Shown: piece by piece, positions 35,323 to 46,677 of the stretch
How the letters are laid out: the number at the start of each line of letters is the position of its first letter
Position numbering within the stretch: position 1 is the stretch's first letter
Assembly (NCBI GenBank): GCA_030549335.1
Contig: CM060187.1
Location: 58,300,203-58,364,202, forward strand
Reading direction: 5' to 3'
Length of the DNA stretch: 64,000 bases
From: Pontederia crassipes
Taxonomy: Eukaryota > Streptophyta > Magnoliopsida > Commelinales > Pontederiaceae
The notes under the pieces: generated by a model
The model's database searches: none
What the model was told of the DNA's origin: nothing
What the model saw: the letters and a program-made list of their open reading frames with translations, nothing else
Position numbers and translations under genes: made by a program

Positions 35323-38300
35323 TTAGCTCTTTGCATCCGAGGTTGAAGATTGCTTTTGCTGGGGGCAAACTGAAGAGAGATGACCAGGGACTCCGCACTT
35401 GTAGCATGTTCTACGTTTCTTCTTTGAGCTTCCTGCGCCCGAACCATCCTCAGCATTATCAGCAACAGGCACTGAGCTCGACTTCTTCTCTACATTCTTC
35501 TTCGCAACGGCACATCTTATTCTAACTGGCCTCCCACAAACTACACTCTGATCGAGCTTCAATGCAGTTTCCATGGAGGTTTTATCAGCAAAGTCCACAT
35601 GGGCATAGCCTTTAAATTCATTTGTTTCCTTATCCATACCAAATCGAATAGACGAAACTTGGCAATCTGCAAACAGCTTTTTTAAATCATCCTCGGTTAT
35701 TTCCCATGCCAGATTTCCTGCATATATTCTATTATATCCTTCAACAACATCAGGTGCAAAATCTGTTTTGTGTTCACGGTTGGCTTTGTAAGTTTGAATC
35801 TTCAAATAAAATCCGCCCCTGAAATTCATAGAATCAAACTAGTTAGTCATCCACATAGAAGAGAATGAATCAGATGGTATTTTTCTTACATGTCAGCACC
35901 ATCAAGGTCCAAAGCTCTTTTGGCAGCAGCTTCAGTCTGAAAATAAACATATATCAGGATCTTAACAGTAAATATAATCAATTCGAAAAATCTACTGAAA
36001 CGGATCGAAGTACAGCATATGGTGGAGCTAAAACTCAACCAGACTACCCAACAATTCCAAAAAGGCTTTTACATAAAAAGCAGAAATACTGTATTCACTC
36101 TACTGAAATCTTATTTACAACTCCAGGTTCCAGATTCAAGAACTCATAGCCCTATATATATGGAGGCACAATTCAGAAAGTAATGTCTACCTTTTTTTTT
36201 GAGGGAAAAAAGGAAGATTAACCAGAATGTTAATCATCTAAAAACTCCGCCTATGTTTTATAGCCAGTCCTAAGCTCGGATAAAGGAGGAGGGTTGTGTT
36301 AGGTCTCGACAACCAGCGTAAAATCCTGTCGAATCTCATGAACATGGATCAACGAAGCGTCGTATAATCCATGTAGCTGACCCCACCTAGTGGGATAAGG
36401 CTTTATTGTTGTTGTTGTTAATCATCTAAAACCTTTATTGGATATCAGGTATCAGTTCAAAGATTACAATAGTAGTTCATAGAGAGCGCCACTCGTTGTG
36501 CATAAAAAAAGCATGACTAAGAATATTCTCAACATAACATCTATCATTTTGGAAGATTAGTTTATTCCGTTGTAGCCATAGAGCCCAGAATAGTGCAAAG
36601 AGAAGAGCCCTGCTTCTACGTGAACGATAGGTAATAGTTGAGCCTGAATTGCTGCCACGCCGGAAAGCAGTCCAGAAATCAAGCTCAGATCTGTTGGCAA
36701 TCCAATCGAATCTGGCCTTGGTCCATACTTCTCTTGAAACATCGCATTTGAAAAATAGATGATCCATGTCCTCCGGGGAATTGTTGTTACACATCCTAAG
36801 ATAGATGTCATCCCAATCAGCCAGCGAGCACAATAAGAAGCCGTAGGTAGACGTCTTCTGCGCAAAAGCCAAACAAAGATTTTAACTTTCAGTAGGGCCT
36901 TGGTTCTCCAGATTAGTCGGCAATCGGTTAACATGTCATTGTCCACAGGAGAAGTAGGAGCACGTAGGATGCCGTAGGCCTGCTTGATGCTGAAATCACC
37001 TCTAGACCAACGCCAGCCATCATTTGCATGGATATCAAGTTTTTAAGGGAGGATAAGGTTCAGTAATTCCATAAACTCAGAAAAAAGCTGCTCTGAAAGT
37101 GTGCTTCTGAAGGTAGGAAACCAGCAACCATTTCCAGATCCCGAAGCATCCAGCCATATCTCAGCAAGAGTGACATTTTTATTATGAGCAAGAGCAAAAA
37201 GTCGTGGAAACCTGGCAGCTAGCGGTCCAGTTGCAAGCCGGTCATCATGTCAAAAAGTGAAGCGATCGCCTCGACCAAGAGCAAGACAAAAAAGAGGTCT
37301 CAGGCGAGGAAACAGCTGGGAGATACTAATCCAAAAGGACGAAGCTCCCTATTGTTGAATAGTTCTGGAAGCCCAGGATAATGTGTTACCATAGCAGGCC
37401 GAGATAGTAATGTCTACTTTTTTAGAGAAATATCATCTTTGCAGAAAGAAATACTCATCAAACCTCAAGATCAAAATACTGATATTCAGAATGTTAGCAT
37501 CCAAACTGATCCATGCTAATGCCAATAATCACTGTTTGTACTTTCAAAAAAAATAATCACTGTTTGTAAGGGCACAAAGCAATCAACTATCTTAAAAAGT
37601 AACGAACCTGTTGTATCTCCTTTAAATACATAAAAGCTGCCAACACATTCCATTTGAAAGGTAAAGCCTATCTACATGTTCACATTTATTTTCTGAACGG
37701 GTAAAAGATGACTAACTGGTTGAGATAGTCATACAGCGACATCAATTTTACTTGGCTGTCTGACAAATCCAAAACCATTGTTCGCAGCCATCAACAGATA
37801 CCCAAAACATCATATTTCTCAGATCATGCTTGCTATCCAATCAAATTAATTTGAAGAATTTCTTAGCTCACATGCTTCAACATAACATCTTAAAATAAAA
37901 AGAAACGTGTTTACCACGTGAACTCCTTTTCCACTTTACAAAACGTAGAAAGAGTAACGTTGGCATGATGCCATGTCATCTAAATATGAAGGATTTTTTT
38001 CCATGTCAAGAATCTCAATCTTTTGTTGTAGTTACAGATGATTTATTATCAGTATAATAGTGAGTAGTGCCATAGTTATACTCTTCAGTTAATGAACATG
38101 TTAGTGCAAGTTGCTTACTCCAATAACATATAAACTAAAAAAATGTTTAGCAACTAGTTAAAAAACACCAATCGGACGCCACAGAATATCAGATGAGAGT
38201 TCAATCTAACCTTGAAAGTGAGAAAAGCAATGCCTCTGAACTTTCCGGTTTCAGGAAACCTCAAGCAATCTACTTCAGTGACCGTACCACATCCATCGAA

Positions 38301-39057
38301 AAAACTCACTATATCATCTTCAGTAGAATAATAAGGAATTCCGCCAACATAAACCTTCTTCGGATTCTGCTCACTGCAATCAAATGAACAAAGTTTGCAG
38401 AACCTAACATCAGCAAAGCATAAAAAACACACATTTCTTCCATAAGTAATGAAAAAAAAACCAAATTATGTGTTCCTCCTTGCTAAAAGACGAATACCAA
38501 CAGGTCGCACGACAAAAATGAAGATTGCTTTATTACCTTCTCTCAGTGGCAAACGACTTCGCCGCCTCCTTGTTATCATCTCCTTGATTGCTACTCACAT
38601 TTGCTGCCTCATAATTAACAGAATCGACCTTCTCGTCGGCATCATCCTTCTTTTTATTCTCCTCCTGCTCCTCCTCTGTCTTATTATGATTATTATTATT
38701 CTTTTTCTTCTTCTTCTCCTTCTTTTTCTTCTTCTGCTTGCTCTCTAGCGGTTCCCCGGCTCCATCGCCATCCCTCTTTCGTTTTCTATCCTTCTCCCCG
38801 CCATTCGCGTTCGGCGACTCCGCTTCTTTACTGGTTCCCTCGTTCTCCGAGCTCGGAGGCGGGTTCTTCTTCCTAAGTCTCGTCGGCCTCGGTTTGTTCT
38901 TGGACTTGGAACTCAGGATCTCCCGTACACTCTTCAGCTGCTGCTCCACGTCTTCCGCTCCCCCGCCGTCGCCGGCTTCGCCGCCCGGATCCTTGGACTC
39001 GGACACAGCGACGAGCTCTCGGAGTTTTCGCTTGAGCTTCTTGTTCGAAAGGACCAT
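35323..39057 (-). CDS. PHIP1: PHIP1-like RNA-binding protein, two RRMs and a CCHC knuckle, 408 aa
   Basis: Four exons: 39057-38537, 38373-38211, 35936-35890 and 35818-35323; GT-AG junctions, phases consistent. The start MVLSNKKLKRKLRE matches the family start. Residues 20-170 are Lys/Asn/Glu-rich with KKKKKEKKKKK runs that would act as nuclear or nucleolar signals. RRM1 spans about 181-256 (RNP2 VYVGGI, RNP1 KFRGIAFLTF) and RRM2 about 274-350 (RNP2 IYAGNL, RNP1 EFKGYAHVDF). A single CCHC knuckle follows: C382, C385, H390, C395. Arabidopsis PHIP1 binds Ran mRNA at the cell plate and has three knuckles; this protein has one and ends soon after, so it may resemble nucleolin-like RRM proteins more loosely. 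The second intron (2,274 bases) hosts retroelements. Confidence 0.9.
36191..37405 (-). mobile_element. 5'-truncated LINE in intron 2 of the PHIP1-like gene
   Basis: Flanked by the 12-base target duplication AGTAATGTCTAC (36179-36190 and 37406-37417). The element lies on the - strand with a poly-A tail seen as a T-run at 36192-36200. On the - strand 37250-36950 reads like the end of LINE reverse transcriptase (LATGPLAARFPRLFALA, GDFSIKQAYGILRAP). Then follows the zf-RVT domain (IWRTKALLKVKIFVWLLRRRRLPT, then after a frame change CNNNSPEDMDHLFFKCDVSREVW). The 5' part is missing, as usual for LINE insertions, and the frames are broken. A smaller retro-insertion lies inside it. Confidence 0.88.
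36244..36416 (+). mobile_element. SINE-like (or LINE 3'-end) insertion nested in the LINE
   Basis: About 173 bases flanked by a 15-base target duplication GTTAATCATCTAAAA (36229-36243 and 36417-36431). It ends in GTGGGATAAGGCTTTATTG and a (TTG)n tail. The body contains AAAGGAGGAGGGTTG, a common plant LINE/SINE 3' module. No clear RNA polymerase III boxes were seen, so it may be a severely truncated LINE rather than a SINE. It lies opposite to the host gene and the LINE. Confidence 0.8.
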
Positions 39058-40712
39058 CTCTTTAGGAGCAGGCGGCGGCGACGACGACGGCGGGAAGCGG
39101 CGGAGCCCGGCGGCGGGTTAGCAGAGGGAAAAGGAAAGGGTTTTGGCGGAGAGGCGGGAGTGTCTAATATTAGGCCCAATCTAATCCTTAGACACAAATG
39201 TGTGCCCATTTTGAGTGGCCTGTTTAAGTTCAAAATTAGTCTACCATCCCTCATGGCCCAAAAGGGAAGACGATGCAAAGCAGCAATCTTTTTTTTATCA
39301 TTTTTTTAAAATTAAGATATGATTTATCATACTTTGATAATTGATATTAAATTTACGGAGCTTAAATATCACTTAACCTCATTTTATATGTGTTCATAAG
39401 AAAAAAAAAGAGGTATGACACTGCATTTTTAAATTAAAACTAAACTATTAAGAGTCTATAAGTTTTTTTTTGTATACAGTCAAGATTTTTTTTAAAAAAA
39501 AAATGAAATTTCATTTAGGACAAACTTGTATGAAAATAATTTGAGTATAAACATTATTACTATTTTTTCTCTGTCGGTAGACATTACTATTCCTTTGTAG
39601 TGCCACAAGCCTGCAGAAGCTTGCGGATATTTTCTTCTGAAAATTGACTCTGTGGGAGAAGATGGAACACACAAACACACAGAAGACAAACAAAGAAAGT
39701 GAGCAAAAGATGAGACCCCTGAAAACCACATTTGCAGCCATGGGGCAGCCACTTGGCTCGATACTTTCCAAGTCTGAAGCACTTGGAATCAACTCAAGTA
39801 ATTGCACCATGCATGGAAAACATTCAAACTCAAGTCACTATTTGGGTCCACACTCTACACAGGGGTTAGCAAAAGAAATGAGTGATAACAGGTCAGAGGA
39901 ATTTAAGTTGTGGCACTAACAGGTCACAGGTGTTCAGGTCAGAGAAATTTAAGTTGTTCCATGACTTTTGAGGGTAATGCGAGAATCGACTGTCCAAAAA
40001 TAATCATGGATTTGAGGCATTTTGCCCAAGATAGAGTTCCAACAGATGTCTTAATACTGAAGTTTTTCTGTTGGGATAATCAGATAACACAAGATTCATG
40101 AAGCTTACTTTCAATTAGACTATCTGAAATGATTAAAGAAGTATTATTTTTAATTCATAAAACAAGTTGAATAACTACATGATGAAAAAAAAACATTTGA
40201 CATCAAATAAAGATCGAGGTATTGTATTCGCACTTTCATTTGTTTTCCTCACCTTTTCAAATTTTAAATTGTGTCATGAGAAAAAAGGGAGTAAAGAATC
40301 AAATTATCAATCACTTCATAAAGTGTGATTACTGTTTCCTCACAAGGCCGTACAGTGTTGGTCCACATCACAATGGTGAATGGGTATCATATCCCACTTC
40401 CATTGATTCCTTGACACAGAATGATCAACACAATAAATTGATGAAGGCCATCTCATGTTTCAAGGCAAATTAAATAGATACGTCCTTTTAATCGGCTTAA
40501 GTAGGAAATGCATGGAAGGATCTAATATGTATTTAATTTACCATTACCTTTGGAAGTAAACACTTGCTCTGTGCCCATTCACTCATCAACCCAATGAAGG
40601 AGAGAAGGTGATCCGATTTCTGAATGGGAGCACAAAAGGATGATCAATGTTCCTTTCAACAGCATGCAAAGTATCAGAAGAACCTAGACACGTTGGAAGG
40701 TTCCCATATGTC

Positions 40713-40774
<62 letters not shown>

Positions 40775-42028
40775 TATGGCATTTGAGACTTCAAATGAGT
40801 GGCTGCAGAATTGGAATCTGCAGCAGAGGTGAGGCATCATTTATCAACTTTGCCTAGCAAAAATGATATTGTGGAGTTGTGGACAGCTTATCTGGAGGTC
40901 AACTTTCAGCTCAACAAGCAGCTCGGCCCTACAACCAAGTAATGCCCGAAACTCGCTGTCCAACTCTTCCATTCAGAACCAAAAATTCATTGGCTTTACA
41001 GGTCCGCGTGGAGAAACACAACCTTTTGCTTTGTTTCAGAACTGTTGTCTCTTGCAACAAAGATTTCTACACTATCAGAAATATGACTTTAAACAACTTT
41101 ATGGAACCATTTCAACTCAACAGAATGAAAAATTCGATTCTGTTTGCTCGGGATGTGTTAGCTATGCACAAGTTTTTTGCACATAGAGTAGGGTACAAAC
41201 ACGCATCAAAGTCTCATTTCTGATGTGAGATGACTTAATCAAATTAATTGAGTTTGACATGGATCGACTTTCTAAATTGTGAACTACAGTACTCTTTCAC
41301 GTCGCACAAATCGAATCGTCGACATCACTTATCAAACATAGGGACTTACTATCTAAAAGAAGTCTCATATAACAAATAATTTGGGAATTAAGTTGATATA
41401 TGACATCGTTGCTGAGCTAAAATGTTAGGAGTACATGACAAAGCTGGATCTGATGCACAATATTAATGCTAAAAAAAATTCAACTAATTTAACTAGTCCT
41501 TGTTGCAGTAGCTATTCAGTAGATGGGCTCTGAGCAAGCAATTTCTTTTGTTTCAGACGACAACCACAAAATTCCGACATGCCATAATGCTCCGAGGGAA
41601 AAGAATTCAGATTTAAAGAAAAAAATGGGTTTTGTACTTTGTATAATTCCTTATGTATCTTATTCACGTGATCTACAAATGGAAAAAGAGACAGTACAGC
41701 AACAGCATCCAACATATCACGAAAAAATAAGGGGGAAAACACTGTGAATTAATCAACATCAGATATGAAATTAACCTGATCTTTTAAGTACAAGAAAGGC
41801 CACTCCAAGAGACAAATCACTCAGCAAAGTCCTTTCAAGGACATGCAACAACGACACCCTTCAACCAATCAGATTCCTAATTATTTCTTCCCCCATCACC
41901 AAACTCCATAAATAATTACTCAAAAATAAAAAATCAGCATATATGATGCCATAACAATTAGGCACATAAGTCTTGTACTAGATTTTGGAAATCAAACATC
42001 ACATCACCTACACATGGTTGCTAGTGCC
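39058..42028. other. Intergenic region between the PHIP1-like and MYB genes
   Basis: No gene recognised. Includes the upstream region of the PHIP1-like gene (no clear TATA), a GA microsatellite, and moderately AT-rich DNA. A frame at 40879-41223 (+) is open for 114 codons but matches no family I know. Confidence 0.45.
40715..40772. repeat. (GA)29 microsatellite
   Basis: Fifty-eight uninterrupted bases of GA. Confidence 0.95.
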
Positions 42029-42037
42029 TATATAAAT
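42029..42037 (+). promoter_or_regulatory. TATA box of the MYB gene
   Basis: TATATAAAT about 150 bases before the chosen ATG, giving a leader of about 120 bases. Confidence 0.65.
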
Positions 42038-42183
42038 CATAGAAGCAGCAGGACTCTGGTGCAAGGCCACTCAGAGGGCAAAAAATACCACTTCCATTCC
42101 ACCTCTACTACAACCATTGGTAGCAGTGCAACTGCTACTTGGACCACTGATCATCACACGGGAAGAAGAGTGTTCCTGCGAGC

Positions 42184-43175
42184 ATGAAGGCGGGGACGGA
42201 CGAGATGAGGAAGGGGCCATGGACGGAACAGGAGGACCTCCAACTGGTATGGTTTGTGAGGTTGCTCGGGGAGCGCCGTTGGGATTTCTTAGCCAAGGTG
42301 TCAGGTTTGAGCGTGGCGGGGGATAGCAATAGCTGTAGCTTCTAGCTAAAACTTGATAGCTCTAGGTACAAGATGTAGGCATATATGTTGGACGTGGACG
42401 GGCATAAGATACAGCTTTAACCTGCATGGCCTTCTTCTTCTTGTTAACTCGTGTCTGCAGGTCTCAACAGGACCGGGAAGAGCTGCCGGCTGCGCTGGGT
42501 CAACTACCTGAACCCGGGCCTCAAGCGCGGGCGCATGACCCCCGAGGAAGAGCACCTCGTCCTGGATCTCCATGCCAAATGGGGCAACAGGTTAGACCAA
42601 TCCAAACATGCATGCCAGATGTTGGATTGCTCGTGATCTTGTTCAGGTGCGTCGGAGATCCGTTTGTAAGCTTCACTTAGCACGCATTTGTGTTTGCGCT
42701 TTGCAGGTGGTCGAGGATCGCCCGGAGGCTCCCTGGGCGCACTGACAACGAGATCAAGAACTACTGGAGGACGCACATGAGGAAGAAAGCGCAGGAGCGG
42801 AAGGGGAACACGCCGCAGTCGCTGACGTCGTCCTCTTCCTCCTCCTCCAGTAACGTGTCCTCCTCCGCGAACGAGCTCGCGCCATCTAAGCTCGCCGTAG
42901 ACAAGCACGAGGCGGACAGCGGCCACGCCTCGGAGGACATGAGCTCTTCGTCGGCTGCGGGGATGGAAGCGAGTGAGGAAGGACTGAAGGGGTACATGGA
43001 CCAGCTCTGGAACGAGATCATATATGCGCCAAGCACCGTGGAGCAGCTCAGCTTTGACGAGTACAAGGATGCGTCCGCCAACACGTCGTGCCCTGCTCCC
43101 ATGCCTTCACCTGTGTGGGAGGACTCACTGTGGAAGATTGATGATGAAGAGTTCAAGATATCATCAGCACAGTAA
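42184..43175 (+). CDS. MYB59: R2R3-MYB transcription factor, MYB48/59 type, 239 aa
   Basis: Three exons: 42184-42304, 42461-42590 and 42707-43175; introns of 156 and 116 bases, GT-AG, phases 1 and 2 at the standard R2R3-MYB positions. R2 carries [15 protein letters not shown] with Trp at 13, 33 and 53. R3 runs [23 protein letters not shown] to [14 protein letters not shown], with the usual non-Trp first position. There is no bHLH-interaction signature in R3. The combination [37 protein letters not shown] and the C-terminal LWKIDDEEF is characteristic of the Arabidopsis MYB48/MYB59 clade, linked to nutrient and root-growth responses. A Ser-rich middle part follows the DNA-binding domain. Start [13 protein letters not shown] at 42184; the ATG at 42205 is an alternative. 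Members of this clade are alternatively spliced around the first intron. Confidence 0.93.
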
Positions 43176-46100
43176 CTTGTTCACTTCTGTAATTTCTAAT
43201 TTCCTTGTCATAGTTTGTGAGATGGTTCATAGCAGGAAAAGAAGGACTTAGCAAATAGGACGTAAACTGTATTATAATTATCTATCTTCCTGTAAAAAGT
43301 TCTAGTAGCACAACATATGCAGGGATCCTCTTATGTAACATAGATGCAGGTCATGTATTGAAAGCACTGTACATTGTTTGCTTTGTTTTCCTCTTATGTA
43401 CTGGTTACAGAAATTATGCAACTATTGTTTGCTTTGTTTTCCTTCAAGGATTTAGTGTGTTCTCTGCAAACAACTCAAACTTGAGAATTTAGGAGAGTTC
43501 ATGAGATATGTTGGCCTGTCCTAATCACAGTTGGTGAGGTGAAGCACAAACCAGTCACTTTCTTTTGAACTGTGGGACACAAAAAAAAAATCTTCTTGCA
43601 GTAAGTACGACCCTAAAGAGCAAGTTTTCACCAAAATGTTCAAGCATATCCATTAGCCCAGAATAAGAAAAGGTTCCAAAATCGATGTTTGTTTAGCACA
43701 AATGTAATAGTGTTTTCAGCTCAAGAACTCTGTGCTGCTAATGAGGTCAGATGCAGCCATGCATGTATTTCTCCTTAGTTCCTCACTTCCTTCCCCAGAT
43801 GAAGCCCTTGAGACTTGGGTGAGCTTTGAAGTTTGAATTGTTCCATGTGAGCTCTTGGGGATCAGAAAACAGTGAATTGGAGCTGAATCCGATGTATAAA
43901 CTGTTATTGCTGAATGCTTTGAACTCTGGAAAGGTGAGCAGGAATCATGAAAAGTTGAGAACATTGTGGCTATCATAAGGCAGTGGTGTGATAGGGAAGT
44001 GGTCTGTTCCATGAGCTTTTGGCCTTTGTACCTTTTCTGGTTGGTACTCTTCCTGAATTAGTTTAGCATTATCCTCCGATTAAAATAATGTTAGTGCTCA
44101 CCATCAAGCAGAGACGTCCGGCGATTTTTAATAGTCCAGTGACAAAATTGCTCACTCTTGAATGGTGACAAAATATGGCGATCCATTGAACCATACTGAT
44201 GTAGGTTTCTGTGCAAGTTTGTCAGATTTTGGATGGCTGATCATATATGAAACTCCAAATGGACCATTTGGACATAGCACTTGGGTTTTCTCTCAATTAT
44301 GTTGCCCTGAAATCCGTAGAACTTCCAAATCAAATTGGACTTTGAGATTTGCAGTCAGAATTTGATGATCATATGTAATCTTTTGTGACATGATACTACC
44401 ATCATCCACTGAGAATTTTGAGGTCCATTGAGTTCATGGAGTAACTGATGAGCTGAAGATCGTCAGAAATCATTGAAAATTTCGATAAATAAAGATCACA
44501 GATATGTTAATTAAACTAGTATCAAGTTACTCAGAAAATGAGCATATGCCCTACCGAACTTTTCTCCTTGTATACGCATGGGAATTTCACTACTTTCCTG
44601 CCTATAACAAAAATGCTTCAATACTCTTATGACCTGAAAATTGAAATTGCTCAAGATGGTATCAGGAATCGCTTTTCTTAGATAAAATGAGCAAAGGTTT
44701 GCATCTCAGATCAACTAGAGCTCACCTTATAATGTGGTGGAAACCAGAGTGAATAATCTAAAGAGCACTGTTGGAAAAAAATGATTCAATTATTCAATTT
44801 AATCCATGTCATTCTGCATCAGACTTGACAGAAGATTTTGTGCTGCCATTCCCCACTGAATAGGATATAACTGTAAAACAACCTTCTCCTGTTTAGATGG
44901 AAGCTTTAATTAATCCATGCGTTTGGGCTGCCAAATTTAGAAAATTGTTTTGTTCATTCCATATGTCATCTAATATTTCCACTGCATATGAATCTAGGGG
45001 TAGCAAAGATTTAATTAAAACAAAACAAGTAAGGGGTTTATGGTGGACCTCTCAACTTGCTCTTTGTTCCTTCCCTTTGGAGGTGGAGGTGGCCCTGTCT
45101 CGTGCACAGTCTTTGTCTAAGGATCGAGGTTTAGAATTTAGATAGTGGAAGACACGAAAGAAAACTACAATAATTGGTCTTCACTATTAAGATAATTGAA
45201 ATTATCCTGAATTAAATAACATAAAAACTTATGTCTGCCATCTTAAATTCAAACATCAAGCTTGTGGTCTGCACATAAACATAGTTGATCACATCATGCA
45301 TGAGATGTTTAAGAATCATACTTAAATACTAAAAGATTGTAAACAATCATATCATGCCAGTAAGGATATGCTTTCCTATGGCCGACAGATTTGAACTACT
45401 GAACATAGGAGCTTATTTTGATGACAAAATGAAGACTAAGACTCATGCATATTTCATACCTTTCCAGTGTTTCATTGAAACAAAGTGTATCTATCAGATG
45501 AACATCTGCACAGATTCAGTACAGGTCTGTGCACGTTCTGAAATCTTAATTTAGTTGCCAAGATTTGGTATGATATGTATCCAAACCTGCATTATGGTCC
45601 CTAGTAAAAAAAAGCATTTTTTGTTTCCCCATGGAGTAGAAATATGGATTGATGCCATCAGCAGAAGAGCTTGTTAAATCCTATTTGACCCACAAAGTGG
45701 GCATTGCAGAAATTCACATCTCGCATGCGTGTGAATGCATTTGTGAGTCCTGATAAATGCGTGCATGCATGGAGATACTGATGGAGGCTATTTCAAGCCT
45801 ATGAAACATCTTAATCCTATATACTAGTTAACTTACCAGCACTCCCACCAAAGTGGTTGGTTGATCAACTTGATCCATCTTTTAAAAAAAAAACAATTGC
45901 ACATTCCATGAACAAGTTCTTTAGAATATCCATGTTTAGTACTGTTCTTGATAGAGACCCTAGCAGATTTGCCAGCATCTTTTTAAGTGTGACAGTCAGT
46001 TCTTTCTTTAGGATCAATATGGGTATTCTACTGTTACATGCTCTGGGCACTTTGAATAAAAAGTTAGAGACCTGGTACTGTCCACTGTCCAGTGTCGGGC

Positions 46101-46672
46101 ATTCAAAAATTGCTGTTATCACTTTATCAGTGCGGAAGTAATATTTACATTGAGCTTGATGAAGCAAATACCCAGGAGAAGCATAAGTTGACAACATTCT
46201 GGGGAAAACTCCATAATCCATGAATCATCGACTGCATAAGAATTTAGAATCAAGCCATTTGGCTGGATCAGGCTGACTATATTGCTTTCAGCTTTAGTCA
46301 CGCAAGGCCAAAAATCCAATGTCAGGAAAAAATGTGCTCAAATCATGCAGATTATGATGTGCCTTTTGAAGGTCATTATTTACTACTCACTAGGAATGAT
46401 CATTTTTTTGTAATCCTAGATGAAATAGCAGGTTTGAGGATACAAATTATTAGCCAAAAATTGGAGTTCTTGAAATTTATGCAGCTGCTATTAGTACAAA
46501 CTTTTTACATCCTGTCCATCCTTCAACTTCTTCAATCCAAATGCAGTGCTTGACAGGAGCATATCAGCAAGACACTCCAAATTAATTGGCAATCACAACT
46601 TGGGAACACCAATTTTCAATTGGAACATACTATTAGCAGAATTTACGCTTTCTTACACGCGTTAAAGCAACA
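43176..46672. other. Intergenic region between the MYB gene and the nested retrotransposons
   Basis: No gene recognised. The piece at 43716-44012 is less AT-rich and open on the - strand for 98 codons, but resembles no family I know. The rest is AT-rich without coding signal. Confidence 0.5.
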
Positions 46673-46677
46673 ATTCT

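Noticed and set aside
40879..41223. 114-codon + strand frame as a gene
   Set aside because: No recognised family, no promoter, AT-rich codon use unlike neighbouring genes.
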